Positions 34,143 to 46,027 of a stretch of DNA of 64,000 bases are shown here, piece by piece. The stretch covers positions 21,330 through 85,329 of the forward strand of contig NZ_PQSR01000025.1 of NCBI RefSeq assembly GCF_002920635.1, given 5' to 3'. Position numbers and translations under genes: made by a program. The notes beneath the pieces are model-generated. The model was not told the DNA's origin. It saw nothing but the letters and a program-made list of their open reading frames with translations, and made no database searches. The stretch's first letter is position 1. Each line of letters opens with the position of its first letter. The DNA is from Streptomyces sp. Ru72. GTDB lineage: Bacteria; Actinomycetota; Actinomycetes; Streptomycetales; Streptomycetaceae.

Positions 34143-34829
34143 CTAGATCGCAGCGACCGAGCACGGCGGTCCACGCCGTCCCAGGGAGTGCACGAAGAGG
34201 CGGGTGCGCAGGGCGGTGATCCGGGGCGCCGGGCGCGGGGCCCGACGGGCCGGAGCCAGCCGTACCGTCACCGCGGCGACCGCGAGCAGCAGCGGGCGGA
34301 ACGTGGTCGCGGCCACCGCGCCGAGGAGCTGGGTCAGCGCCCGCTCGCCGCGGCGAAGCCAGGCGGCGGCCAGCAGCCCCACGCTCACATGGGCGGCGAG
34401 CAGCAGCCAGGCGGTCTCCGGGTCGGCGTGCGCCAGGAGCGCCGCGATCCGGTCGCCGCCGCTGCCGGTGACCCGGCTGAGCGGGGTGCCCACGCTGCCG
34501 CCGCTGCACAGCAGGTCCAGGCCCACCGAACGCAGCGGGCCGGTGACCGGGCCGCCCGCCCTGCCGTAGCAGGCGTGCTGGCCGGTGGTGAACACCGTGT
34601 CCGCGGTCAGCTCCAGCGGCACCAGCAGGGCGGCGATCTTCCCGAAGCCGCGCTCGCGGCCCGCCAGCGCGTAAGCGACGACGAAGACGGCGGCGGCTAT
34701 CGCGGCCACCGTCCCCATCGGCAGGGGGACCTCGGACAGCAGCACGTGCGACGCGGTGCTGAGTGTCACGACCAGTGCCGTGAACAGCGCCGCGCGTACG
34801 GCTCTGAGGTGGGTCCCGGATATGTCCAT
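34143..34829 (-). CDS. integral membrane protein of unknown function
   Basis: The 228-residue protein has about five hydrophobic segments (about 12-31, 36-56, 62-80, 140-158 and 165-185) and an Arg/Pro-rich C-terminal tail. Cys88 and Cys109, in TTGQHACYG and LDLLCSGG, lie in a predicted non-membrane loop. I do not recognise a family with certainty. It lies 71 bases upstream of the DsbA-like gene on the same strand, so a shared role in extracellular thiol chemistry is possible but only inferred. The start at ATG 34829 has no strong ribosome site. Confidence 0.7.
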   Translation of the reverse strand: MDISGTHLRAVRAALFTALVVTLSTASHVLLSEVPLPMGTVAAIAAAVFVVAYALAGRERGFGKIAALLVPLELTADTVFTTGQHACYGRAGGPVTGPLRSVGLDLLCSGGSVGTPLSRVTGSGGDRIAALLAHADPETAWLLLAAHVSVGLLAAAWLRRGERALTQLLGAVAATTFRPLLLAVAAVTVRLAPARRAPRPAPRITALRTRLFVHSLGRRGPPCSVAAI

Positions 34830-34897
34830 AGCAGAGGAGAGTGTGTCACGTGCTCCCGTAAGGGAACACTAAAGGATCGCTCTGCCCGGCCCTTCCG

Positions 34898-36223
34898 TCA
34901 CAGACCTGGAATCCGGCCGTTGCGGAACAGGTCCACGAAGATCTGGTGGTCCGCACGCGCGCGTGCCCCGTAGGTGTGCGCGAAGTCCACGAGCAGTTCC
35001 CCGAAGCCGTCCTCGTCGGCGGCGATCGCCGCGTCGATGGCCCGCTCGGTGGAGAAGGGCACCAGGGACTCGCCGGACTGGTCGTCCGCCGCCGCGTGCA
35101 TGGCGGCCGTGGCGCGGCCCAGGTCGGCGACGACCGAGGCGATCTCCTCAGGGTCGTCGATGTCGCCCCAGTCCAGGTCCACCGCGTACGGCGACACCTC
35201 GGCGACCAGCTGGCCCGCGCCGTCCAGCTCGGTCCAGCCCAGCCACGGGTCGGCGTGCGCCTGCAGGGCGCGCTGGGAGATCACCGTGCGGTGGCCCTCG
35301 TGCTGGAAGTACTCGCGGATCACGGGGTCCGTGATGTGCCGGGAGACGGCCGGGGTCTGGGCCTGCTTGATGTAGATCACGACGTCGTTCTCCAGAGCGT
35401 CGCTGTGACCCTCGAGGAGGATGTTGTACGAGGGCAGGCCGGCCGAGCCGATACCGATGCCGCGGCGGCCGACGACGTCCTTCACGCGGTAGGAGTCCGG
35501 GCGGGCCAGGGACGTCTCCGGCAGCGTCTCCAGATAGCCGTCGAAGGCCGCGAGCACCTTGTAGCGGGTGGCGGCGTCCAGCTCGATGGAGCCGCCGCCC
35601 GGCGCGAAGCGGCGCTCGAAGTCGCGGATCTCGGTCATCGAGTCCAGCAGCCCGAAGCGGGTGAGCGAGCGGGCGTCGCGCAGCGCGTCCAGCAGCGGGC
35701 CCTGGGCGGTGTCCAGGGTGAAGGGCGGCACCTCGTCGCTCTTGGCGCCGGTGGCCAGGGCGTGGACGCGCTCGCGGTAGGCCGCGGCGTAGATGCGGAC
35801 CAGCTCGGTGATCTGGTCGTCGCTGAGCGCCTTCGCGTACCCGATCAGCGCCATGGAGGCGGCGAAGCGCTTCAGGTCCCAGGTGAAGGGGCCGACGTAC
35901 GCCTCGTCGAAGTCGTTCACATTGAAGATCAGGCGGCCCGTGGAGTCCATGTAGGTGCCGAAGTTCTCGGCGTGCAGGTCGCCGTGGATCCACACCCGCG
36001 AGGTGCGGTCGTCCAGGTACGGCCCGCCGCGCCTGTCCGCGTCCAGGTCGTGGTAGAAGAGGCACGCCGTGCCCCGGTAGAACGCGAACGCGGAGGCCGC
36101 CATCTTGCGGAACTTCACGCGGAACGCGGCCGGGTCGGCGGCGAGCAGCTCGCCGAAGGCGGTGTCGAAGACGGCGAGGATCTCCTCACCGCGTTGCTCG
36201 GCGCTGAGCTGCGGAACCGACAT
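34898..36223 (-). CDS. DUF2252 family protein
   Basis: The 441-residue protein matches DUF2252, a widespread family with kinase-like features. VWIHGDLHAENFGTY resembles the catalytic loop of aminoglycoside phosphotransferase-type kinases. FNVNDFDEAYVGPFTWDLK carries a metal-binding Asp like the DFG-equivalent. RKMAASAFAFYRGTACLFYHD near the N-terminus is also typical. ATG at 36223, reading leftwards, has GGAGG nine bases upstream. The biochemical function of the family is not known to me. The gene is divergent from dnaE. Confidence 0.88.
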   Translation of the reverse strand: MSVPQLSAEQRGEEILAVFDTAFGELLAADPAAFRVKFRKMAASAFAFYRGTACLFYHDLDADRRGGPYLDDRTSRVWIHGDLHAENFGTYMDSTGRLIFNVNDFDEAYVGPFTWDLKRFAASMALIGYAKALSDDQITELVRIYAAAYRERVHALATGAKSDEVPPFTLDTAQGPLLDALRDARSLTRFGLLDSMTEIRDFERRFAPGGGSIELDAATRYKVLAAFDGYLETLPETSLARPDSYRVKDVVGRRGIGIGSAGLPSYNILLEGHSDALENDVVIYIKQAQTPAVSRHITDPVIREYFQHEGHRTVISQRALQAHADPWLGWTELDGAGQLVAEVSPYAVDLDWGDIDDPEEIASVVADLGRATAAMHAAADDQSGESLVPFSTERAIDAAIAADEDGFGELLVDFAHTYGARARADHQIFVDLFRNGRIPGL

Positions 36224-36458
36224 CGCTGGGTGCCTCCTGGTACGGGTGGTGCGTGACGTTTGGGGTTGATCTTCCGCGGGTTTTCCCTCACGCCAACGTC
36301 CGGCGGTGTGGAGGAGTGCCCACGCTTTCTCCGCATGAAGGTACGCGCCGGACGCCTCCGGGTGTCAGTGCCGAGGCATAGACTTCGACGCTGTCCCCCA
36401 GACTGTCCGAAGCCGGTGGGGCTGCTGTCGACGTAAGTTCTTCTTGGAGGCCGCAACC

Positions 36459-39995
<3,537 letters not shown>

Positions 39996-40018
39996 TCACC
40001 CGGAGTGACTCAGCGGAC

Positions 40019-40052
40019 AAGGGGCGCACCCGAGAACGGGTGCGCCCCTTTT
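40019..40052 (+). terminator. terminator after dnaE
   Basis: Arms of 14 bases (40019-40032 and 40037-40050) are perfectly complementary around an AGAA loop and end in TTTT, 24 bases after the dnaE stop. It lies between two converging genes and may serve both. Confidence 0.9.
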
Positions 40053-40103
40053 CTCTGCGTCGGCCCTCGCGCGCGGGCCTCGGCATCAGCCCTCGTGCAG
40101 GCG

Positions 40104-40277
40104 TCAGTTGTGGCCGAAGCTCTTCTGCTTCTTACGGGTAGCATCCGCCGGGCTGCCCGGGGCCTGCGCCATCGGAGACGTGTGCGCCTCCGCCGCGGGC
40201 CGCTGCTCCTGCGCCTGCTCGGCCTTCGGGGAGCGGTTCTGCGGGCCGGCCTGCTTGCGGTTCTTGTTCTTGGCCAT
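40104..40277 (-). CDS. small basic hydrophilic protein, unknown function
   Basis: ATG at 40277, reading leftwards, with AGGAGG nine bases upstream opens a 57-codon gene. The product starts MAKNKNRKQAGPQNRSPKAE and ends TRKKQKSFGHN. It is rich in Lys, Gln, Ala and Pro and predicted disordered. The ideal ribosome site, the stop near the dnaE terminator and the biased third positions argue that it is real. I recall similar short proteins with an MAKNKNR start and an FGHN end in streptomycetes, of unknown function. A small spore-protein-like role is only a guess. Confidence 0.8.
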   Translation of the reverse strand: MAKNKNRKQAGPQNRSPKAEQAQEQRPAAEAHTSPMAQAPGSPADATRKKQKSFGHN

Positions 40278-40509
40278 GGTGATGCCTCCTGTGGGGACTA
40301 GGGGCCAGGGCCGGGACCAGATTCACATAGCCTGACATCAACCGCATGTCGGACAATTACCCTGCGTGACACAGTCCTTCGCGGTCCGGTCCCGCGGATA
40401 CGCCACGCCGAAGATCGAGTTCCGGCCGTTAACCTCTCCGCCGTCGGGCAGACTCGAAGCAAGCCCGAAGCAAGCCCGAAGCAAACCTCCCGGAAAGAGG
40501 GTGGATCGC

Positions 40510-41721
40510 GTGGACCGCTGCATCGTCCTGGTGGATGCCGGGTATCTGCTCGGAGCTGCCGCCAGCCTCCTCGCCGGGGAACCGTCGAGGTCCCGGATCA
40601 CCGTCGACCACGCCGCCCTCATCCAGGGACTGCGGGAACGCGCCGAGGTCGACACCGGGCGGCCGCTGCTGCGCATCTACTGGTTCGACGGCGCTCCCGA
40701 CCGCGTACCGCAGCCGGAGCACCGCCGGCTGCGCGTGATGCCCCGGGTGACCGTGCGCCTGGGCGCGCTGACCCGCAGCGACGGGCGGTGGGCGCAGAAG
40801 GGCGTCGACGCCGCGATGCACGCCGAGCTGACCGAGCTGGCCCGCAACCGCGCGTGCTCGGACGTCGTGCTCGTCACCGGCGACGGGGACCTGCTGCCGG
40901 GCATGATGGCCGCCAAGGAACACGGGGTCGCCGTGCACCTGTGGGCCGTGCAGGCCGCGGACGGCGACTACAACCAGTCCGAGGACCTGGTCGCCGAGGC
41001 CGACGAGCGACGCGTGCTCGACCGGGCGTGGATCACCCAGGCCGTACGGCCCAAGGAGCCGGGCGGGGTGTGCGCGCCGCCGCCCGCGCCCCGTCCGGAG
41101 ATCGCCGCGATCCTGTCGGCGCCGCTGCCCGAGTCGGCGCTCACGGCCGCCACGGAGCGGTCCGCCGCCGAACCGGAACACGGCACTGCGGCCGCGTCGC
41201 AGAACGGCACCCAGGAGCGGGTGCCGGTCACCAAGGGCGTACCGACCCCGAAGGACCTCGCGGCGCTGCGGGCACCCGGGACGCACACCGCGCAGCAGCC
41301 CGCCGGTGCGACGCTGCGCTGGTCGTCCGACAAGGGCTGGGTGGACCGGCCCGTCGCGGCCGAGTCGCCGGAGGCAGCCTCGCTGCCGACGCTGGCGCAG
41401 CTGACGACCGCTGAACAGCGGTGGGCGGACCGCGAGGAGGACATCACCACGGTCGGCGGCGACCCCTACGAGGTGGGACAGGTGTTCGCCCGGCGGTGGA
41501 TCTCCCGCCTGGCCGACCCCTCCCACCTGCAGAAGCTGTCGGGGATGTACCCGCGGGTGCCGCACCGCATCGACGGAGAACTGCTGCGGTACGCGGCCCG
41601 CTTCGGCCTGCTCGCCCACAAGGACGACCAGATCGACGAACACGACCGGTACGCGATCCGGGCGGGTTTCTGGCGGGAGATCGACCAGCGCACGGGGGCG
41701 GAGGCGCCCGCCGGCGAGTGA
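40510..41721 (+). CDS. NYN-domain (PIN-like) putative RNase
   Basis: The 403-residue protein has an N-terminal NYN domain of the LabA/limkain type (RCIVLVDAGYLLGAAASL, QKGVDAAMHAELTELA, DVVLVTGDGDLLPGMMAA) with the acidic residues of a PIN-like nuclease. A Pro/Ala-rich linker at about 190-280 and a C-terminal helical domain with RRWISRLADPSHLQKLSGM and YPRVPHRIDGELLRYAA follow. I chose GTG at 40510, since AGAGG lies eight bases upstream; GTG at 40501 is possible. The family is expected to cut RNA; the target is unknown. Upstream, GAAGCAAGCCC is tandemly repeated at 40456-40477. Confidence 0.85.
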   Translation: MDRCIVLVDAGYLLGAAASLLAGEPSRSRITVDHAALIQGLRERAEVDTGRPLLRIYWFDGAPDRVPQPEHRRLRVMPRVTVRLGALTRSDGRWAQKGVDAAMHAELTELARNRACSDVVLVTGDGDLLPGMMAAKEHGVAVHLWAVQAADGDYNQSEDLVAEADERRVLDRAWITQAVRPKEPGGVCAPPPAPRPEIAAILSAPLPESALTAATERSAAEPEHGTAAASQNGTQERVPVTKGVPTPKDLAALRAPGTHTAQQPAGATLRWSSDKGWVDRPVAAESPEAASLPTLAQLTTAEQRWADREEDITTVGGDPYEVGQVFARRWISRLADPSHLQKLSGMYPRVPHRIDGELLRYAARFGLLAHKDDQIDEHDRYAIRAGFWREIDQRTGAEAPAGE

Positions 41722-41821
41722 GGCGGAGGTGCCCGTCGGGGAATGACACACCGCTTCGGCCCGCGGTCTCCGCGGGCCCCGGGAACCGCTCGGCGGGCGG
41801 TACCCCTTACTCTCGTCCTTT

Positions 41822-42838
41822 GTGAGCAAGCGCAGCGCAACGGCACCACGGCACAGTGACGACGTCGTGTGCGCCGTGCGCGGGCTGACCAAAACCTATC
41901 CGGCGGTACGGGGGCGGCGCGGCGCGCCCGGGACGCCGGAGGTGCGGGCCACCGACGACGTACGGCTGGACATCCGGCGCGGCGAGATCTTCGGACTGCT
42001 CGGACCGAACGGCGCCGGCAAGTCCACCCTCCTGCGTCAGTTGACCGGACTGATGCGACCCGACAGCGGCAGCGTGGAGATCCTCGGGCACGACATCGTG
42101 CGCCACCCCGAACGGGCCGCCCGCATCCTCGCCTACCTCGGCCAGGAGTCCACCGCCCTCGACGAGCTGACCGTCTCCCTCGCCGCCGAGACCACCGGAC
42201 GGCTGCGCGGGCTCGACCTGCGGCACGCCCGCGAGGCGCGGGACGCCGTCCTCGACGAACTCGGGCTCGCACCGATCGCCTCCAGGCCGCTGAAGAAGCT
42301 CTCCGGCGGTCAGCGCCGGCTCGCCTGCTTCGCCGCCGCGCTGATGGGGGAGCGGCCGCTGCTGGTGCTCGACGAGCCGACCACCGGCATGGACCCGGTC
42401 GCTCGCCGTGCCGTGTGGGCCGCTGTGGACCGGAGGCGGGCCGAGCTCGGGACGACCGTCCTGCTGGTCACCCACAACGTCATCGAGGCGGAGACCGTCC
42501 TCGACCGGGTCGCCGTCCTCGACCGGGGCCGGATCATCGCCTGCGACACCCCGGCCGGGCTCAAGGAGCGCGTCGCCGGGGAGGTCCGCGTCGAACTCGT
42601 GTGGCGGGAACGGGCGCCCCTGGAGGTGCCCGAGGTCGCCGCGCTGCGCACCCGCGCCGTGGAGTCCGGGCGCCGCTGGTCGCTGCGGATGGCTCCCGAG
42701 GAGGCGCGCGCGGCCGTCGCCACCGTCACCGGGGGCGCCGCCTTCGCCGCCCTCGACGACTTCACACTGGCCACGCCCAGCCTGGAGGACGTCTACCTGA
42801 CGCTCGGCGGCAGCGGTCAGGGGCTGGTGAAGGCATGA
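41822..42838 (+). CDS. ABC exporter ATP-binding protein
   Basis: The 338-residue ATPase has Walker A in LLGPNGAGKSTLLRQ, the signature LSGGQRRLACFAAALMG, Walker B LLVLDEPTTGMD and the H-loop LLVTHNVIEAE. A C-terminal domain of about 100 residues follows, as in ABC-2/DrrA-type exporters. GTG at 41822 lies eight bases after TACTCT (41808-41813), so the mRNA is probably leaderless. Its stop overlaps the ATG of a 29-codon ORF, which in turn overlaps the permease start. The substrate is unknown. Confidence 0.92.
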   Translation: MSKRSATAPRHSDDVVCAVRGLTKTYPAVRGRRGAPGTPEVRATDDVRLDIRRGEIFGLLGPNGAGKSTLLRQLTGLMRPDSGSVEILGHDIVRHPERAARILAYLGQESTALDELTVSLAAETTGRLRGLDLRHAREARDAVLDELGLAPIASRPLKKLSGGQRRLACFAAALMGERPLLVLDEPTTGMDPVARRAVWAAVDRRRAELGTTVLLVTHNVIEAETVLDRVAVLDRGRIIACDTPAGLKERVAGEVRVELVWRERAPLEVPEVAALRTRAVESGRRWSLRMAPEEARAAVATVTGGAAFAALDDFTLATPSLEDVYLTLGGSGQGLVKA

Positions 42839-42924
42839 GCGCGACGGCCGCCGTGTCCGTATGGAGTCCCGTGGGGAGCCCCGCAAGGACCTTGGGGAAA
42901 ACGAAGAGGAGCAGCGCGAGGTGA
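42835..42924 (+). CDS. possible 29-residue ORF linking the ABC ATPase and permease genes
   Basis: ATG at 42835 overlaps the ATPase stop (ATGA), and its own TGA (42922-42924) overlaps the permease GTG at 42921 (GTGA). The peptide begins MSATAAVSVWSPVGS and ends RSSAR, and has no recognisable domain. MSATA-type starts are what I would expect for the permease itself in related species. So this may be the original permease start followed by a frameshift, or a coupling ORF that carries ribosomes to the permease. Confidence 0.4.
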   Translation: MSATAAVSVWSPVGSPARTLGKTKRSSAR

Positions 42925-43742
42925 GTGTCGTACCCGCCGGGGTTCTGCCCGGCGCCCGGGCGACGGACGACGGTGCCGTGGACGGCGCCGCCCTCGGGCC
43001 GCGGGCGCGGCTGTGGCCGTCGATGGCCGCCGTGTACCGGGCCCAGCTGTCCAGGGCGAGGGTCGCACGGATCCCGCTGCTGTTCGTTGCGACGTTCCAG
43101 TCGATCGGCATCATGATCATGATGCGCGGGGTGGTGAGCGGCGGCGGGAGCGACGCCTGGTCCGTGGTCGCCGGCTCGTCCGTGCTCGTGGTCGCGTACG
43201 TCGGTCTGAACCTGCTCGCCCAGTACTTCGGCCAGCTGCGCGGCAGCGGCGGGCTCGACCACTACGCCACGCTGCCGGTGCCGGCCGCGGCGGTGGTGCT
43301 GGGCGCCGCGGCGGCGTATGCCTCCTTCACCGTGCCCGGGACCCTGGTGACCGCCGTCTTCGGGTGCGTGCTCTTCGGCCTGCCACTCGCCCACCTGTGG
43401 GTTCTCGCGGCGGTGATCCCGCTGGCCGGCGCCGCGCTGTCCGGGCTCGGCGCCGCGCTGGGCCTGCTCGCACCGCGGCCCGAACTGGCCACGCTGCTCG
43501 GGCAGTTGGGCATGTCGGCGGCGCTGTTGCTGGGCGTGCTGCCGGCGCACCGGATGCCGGAGGCCATTCAGGTCGCGCGCGACCTGCTGCCGTCGACGTA
43601 CGGGGTGGAGGCGTTTGCGCGGACCTTCGGCGGGCATCCGGACTGGGCGTTCGTCCTCGGCGACCTCGGCGTGTGCGCCGCCGTCGGGGTGGCCTCGCTG
43701 GCCCTGGCGACCTGGGCGTACCGCCGGGCGGCCGTCCGGTGA
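42921..43742 (+). CDS. ABC-2-type exporter permease
   Basis: The 273-residue membrane protein has six hydrophobic helices between about residues 55 and 270 and an ABC-2 permease layout, with AVYRAQLSRARVARIPLLF just before the first helix. I chose GTG at 42921, which overlaps the preceding 29-codon ORF and has GAGGAG ten bases upstream. ATG at 42861 is in frame but lacks a ribosome site. It pairs with the ATPase encoded just upstream. The exported substrate is not predictable. Confidence 0.85.
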   Translation: MSVVPAGVLPGARATDDGAVDGAALGPRARLWPSMAAVYRAQLSRARVARIPLLFVATFQSIGIMIMMRGVVSGGGSDAWSVVAGSSVLVVAYVGLNLLAQYFGQLRGSGGLDHYATLPVPAAAVVLGAAAAYASFTVPGTLVTAVFGCVLFGLPLAHLWVLAAVIPLAGAALSGLGAALGLLAPRPELATLLGQLGMSAALLLGVLPAHRMPEAIQVARDLLPSTYGVEAFARTFGGHPDWAFVLGDLGVCAAVGVASLALATWAYRRAAVR

Positions 43743-43776
43743 CGCGGCTGACAGACACGCCTGGCAGGATGTGAAG

Positions 43777-44451
43777 GTGACCGCTCCGTTGACTCCGCCT
43801 CCGCCGCCGCATGAACAGTCCCCGCACTCTTCGCACGAGGCGTGGCACGCCGTGTCCGAGCCTGTGGGGATCGGGCCGGCACCGCACGGTGCCACGGCCG
43901 TCTACGGGGCGGACGGGCCCGGTATGAAGACCGAGGTGCGCGAGGCGGCCGTGATCACGGTGGGCGTCGCGCTCGCCGGGGCGCTGCTCGGGGTGCTGTG
44001 GTGGTGGCTGGCGCCGCATGTGCCGCTGGTGGCGGACAAGGTCGACGGCAACTGGGTCGTCTATCTGAAGGACACCGAGGGCGAGCAGGCGATCGGGGTG
44101 GACGGGACGTTCACGCTCCTCGCGGCCGGTTTCGGTGTGCTCAGTGCGCTGGTCGTCTTCCTCGTGCGCAAGCGGGGCGGGGTGCCGCTGGTGGTGGCGC
44201 TCTGTGTGGGCGGACTGCTGGGGTCGCTGCTCGCGTGGCGGTTGGGGGTCTGGCTGGGTCCCCCGCACAACGTCATCGCGCACGCCAAGGCCGTGGGCAA
44301 GGGAGTGACGTTCTCCGCCCCGCTGAAGCTCGGGGCCAAGGGGGCGCTGCTGGCGTGGTCGGTGGCGGCGCTGGTGGTGCACCTGGGGCTGACGGCGCTG
44401 TTCGCTCCGCGGGATCCCGATCCGTACGGGTCGGCTGCGCCGCAGGCGTAA
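43777..44451 (+). CDS. DUF2567-type membrane protein
   Basis: The 224-residue protein has a Pro-rich cytoplasmic N-terminus of about 50 residues and four transmembrane helices. WWWLAPHVPLVADKVDGNW after the first helix resembles the actinobacterial DUF2567 family. I chose GTG at 43777; the DNA just upstream (GGCAGGATGTGAAG) looks like a -10 close to the start, suggesting a leaderless mRNA. Function is unknown. It follows the ABC permease by 34 bases. Confidence 0.72.
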   Translation: MTAPLTPPPPPHEQSPHSSHEAWHAVSEPVGIGPAPHGATAVYGADGPGMKTEVREAAVITVGVALAGALLGVLWWWLAPHVPLVADKVDGNWVVYLKDTEGEQAIGVDGTFTLLAAGFGVLSALVVFLVRKRGGVPLVVALCVGGLLGSLLAWRLGVWLGPPHNVIAHAKAVGKGVTFSAPLKLGAKGALLAWSVAALVVHLGLTALFAPRDPDPYGSAAPQA

Positions 44452-44504
44452 GAGACCGCCGAGGGTGGCCGACGGCTTTTTCACCCCCGCCGCCCCTGCC
44501 CTTC

Positions 44505-44602
44505 CCGTCCCTGGGGACTGCCGCCCCCGGACCCCCGCTTCGGCCTCACGGCCTCGTCCTCAAACGCCGTGCGGGCTGATTCAGCCCGCCCGGCGCCTTG
44601 AT
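44505..44602. repeat. Streptomyces-type dispersed intergenic repeat with hairpin
   Basis: The stretch contains CTGCCGCCCCCGGACCCCCG, then CTTCGGCCTCACGGCC, then CTCGTCCTCAAACGCCG. This is a form I recognise from many Streptomyces intergenic regions. It ends in a hairpin: GCGGGCTGA (44571-44579) pairs with TCAGCCCGC (44581-44589), flanked by CGCCG and CGGCG arms with one mismatch (44565-44595). Between the convergent DUF2567 and bL37-like genes it probably acts as a transcription terminator. Copy number in this genome cannot be judged from the window. Confidence 0.6.
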
Positions 44603-44614
44603 GGTGAGCGGTGG

Positions 44615-44689
44615 TCACGCCGGCCGGTGGCCGTGGTTGGCGTGGCCCTTCTTCATGCGCCATTTGCGCTTGCGTGTCCTCTTCGACAT
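44615..44689 (-). CDS. 24-residue very basic protein resembling ribosomal protein bL37
   Basis: ATG at 44689, reading leftwards, opens a 24-codon gene. Its product starts MSKRTRKRKWRMKKGH and ends ANHGHRPA, about half Lys, Arg and His. The pattern KR-x-RK near the start and ANHG-x-RP at the end matches bL37, a 24-residue protein found in mycobacterial 50S ribosomal subunits. The length is identical. No strong ribosome site is seen (CGGAAAT precedes the ATG). The assignment rests on remembered sequence resemblance. Confidence 0.7.
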   Translation of the reverse strand: MSKRTRKRKWRMKKGHANHGHRPA

Positions 44690-44728
44690 ATTTCCGTACT
44701 AGCCGAGGACGGGCCGTCCGTCGAGTGG

Positions 44729-45232
44729 TCAGGCACGGGCGATCGGTGCCAGCGTCGCCTGCGTGAGCTTGGCGAGGTCCTCGGGGGACAGTTCCACCTC
44801 CAGACCCCGGCGCCCGGCGGACACGCAGATCGTGGTGTGTGAGGACGCCGACTCGTCCAGCACCGTGGGGAGCTTCCTGCGCTGGCCGAGAGGCGAGATG
44901 CCGCCGCGTACGTAGCCCGTCGTACGCTCCGCGAGCACCGGGTCCGCCATCGCCGCCCGCTTGCCGCCCACCGCTGTGGCCAGCGCCTTCAGGTCCAGCG
45001 AACCCGCCACCGGGACCACCCCGACCACGAGTGCCCCGTCCACGTCGGCCACCAGCGTCTTGAACACCCGGTCGGGGGAGACCCCCATCGCCTCGGCCGC
45101 CTCCTCGCCATAGGACGGGTGGGACGGGTCGTGGTCGTAGGCGTGGACCGTGAACTCCACTCCGGCCGCCGCCAGGGCCACCGTCGCCGGTGTCCCTCCG
45201 GGCTGCTGCTGCTTCTTCGACTTCTTCGCCAT
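44729..45232 (-). CDS. ybaK: YbaK/EbsC-type aminoacyl-tRNA deacylase
   Basis: The 167-residue protein belongs to the YbaK family, which hydrolyses mischarged Cys-tRNA-Pro and so protects translation fidelity. Family features are VFKTLVADVDGALVVGVVPV, with the conserved Lys of the substrate pocket, GKRAAMADPVLAERTTGYV and GGISPLGQRRKLPTVLDES. ATG at 45232 reads leftwards. The start MAKKSKKQQQPGG gives a basic tail absent from the core family. Confidence 0.92.
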   Translation of the reverse strand: MAKKSKKQQQPGGTPATVALAAAGVEFTVHAYDHDPSHPSYGEEAAEAMGVSPDRVFKTLVADVDGALVVGVVPVAGSLDLKALATAVGGKRAAMADPVLAERTTGYVRGGISPLGQRRKLPTVLDESASSHTTICVSAGRRGLEVELSPEDLAKLTQATLAPIARA

Positions 45233-45275
45233 CCGGCCGTTCCCGTTCCCGCCCCGTTCCCACGAAGCGTTCGTG

Positions 45276-46016
45276 TCAGTTCATGCTCGTCGGCGTCCGC
45301 GTCAGCTCGGTCGCCGGCAACGACGGCAGGTTACGGATGATGGCCGTCTCCGAGCGAAGCAGTTTCAGCTCGTCGCGCAGGCGGGAGGCGGTGTCGGGCG
45401 CCTGCAGCAGCCGCTGCTTCGTCGGCGTGTCCAGCATCACCGCGGCCGCCACCAGGTACGACACCACGGCCGGTTCGTCCGGGAGGTCGGTACCCGCCGA
45501 CAGGGACCTCTCCCGCGCGCCCGCCAGCCGTTTCTGGTACTGCCGGAACGCCCGCAGCACCCCCTCGGCCAGCGCGCCCGCCTCGTCGCCCTGTTCCTCC
45601 GGCAGCTCCTCCAGCTCGGCCGTCAGATACGGGCCGGAGGTGTCCACCGAGAGCACACGGACGCGGGTCGTGCCCGTCGCCAGGACTTCGAACGAGCCGT
45701 CGGCCCGCTCCCGGATCGTCGCCGCGTCCGCGATACAGCCCACCGCGTGGAACGCCTTGGCCGGGTCGGACCCGAAGCCGGCCGCGGGCCCGCGCTCGGG
45801 CAGCGCGGTGGGATCCGGCATGCCCGGCGCGCTCGGCGCCACCTCGTGGCCGTCGCGGATGGCGACGACGGCGAACCGGCGCGGTTCGTCCTCGGGGATC
45901 TTCAACAGGTCGCGCATCAGGGCGCGATAGCGCTCCTCGAAGACGTTCAGCGGGAGCACGAGCCCCGGGAACAGCACCGAGTTCAGCGGGAAGAGCGGGA
46001 GCCGGACGGTGGTCAC
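45276..46016 (-). CDS. Lon substrate-binding (LON N-terminal) domain protein
   Basis: The 246-residue protein consists of a LON_substr_bdg domain alone, starting VTTVRLPLFPLNSVLFPGL and continuing LNVFEERYRALMRDLL. It has no ATPase or protease domain. Such stand-alone proteins are found widely and their function is uncertain. GTG at 46016 lies eight bases after TAGGCT (46030-46025), suggesting a leaderless mRNA. That -10 overlaps the stop codon of the next minus-strand gene upstream. Confidence 0.88.
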   Translation of the reverse strand: MTTVRLPLFPLNSVLFPGLVLPLNVFEERYRALMRDLLKIPEDEPRRFAVVAIRDGHEVAPSAPGMPDPTALPERGPAAGFGSDPAKAFHAVGCIADAATIRERADGSFEVLATGTTRVRVLSVDTSGPYLTAELEELPEEQGDEAGALAEGVLRAFRQYQKRLAGARERSLSAGTDLPDEPAVVSYLVAAAVMLDTPTKQRLLQAPDTASRLRDELKLLRSETAIIRNLPSLPATELTRTPTSMN

Positions 46017-46027
46017 GACCCGAAAGC

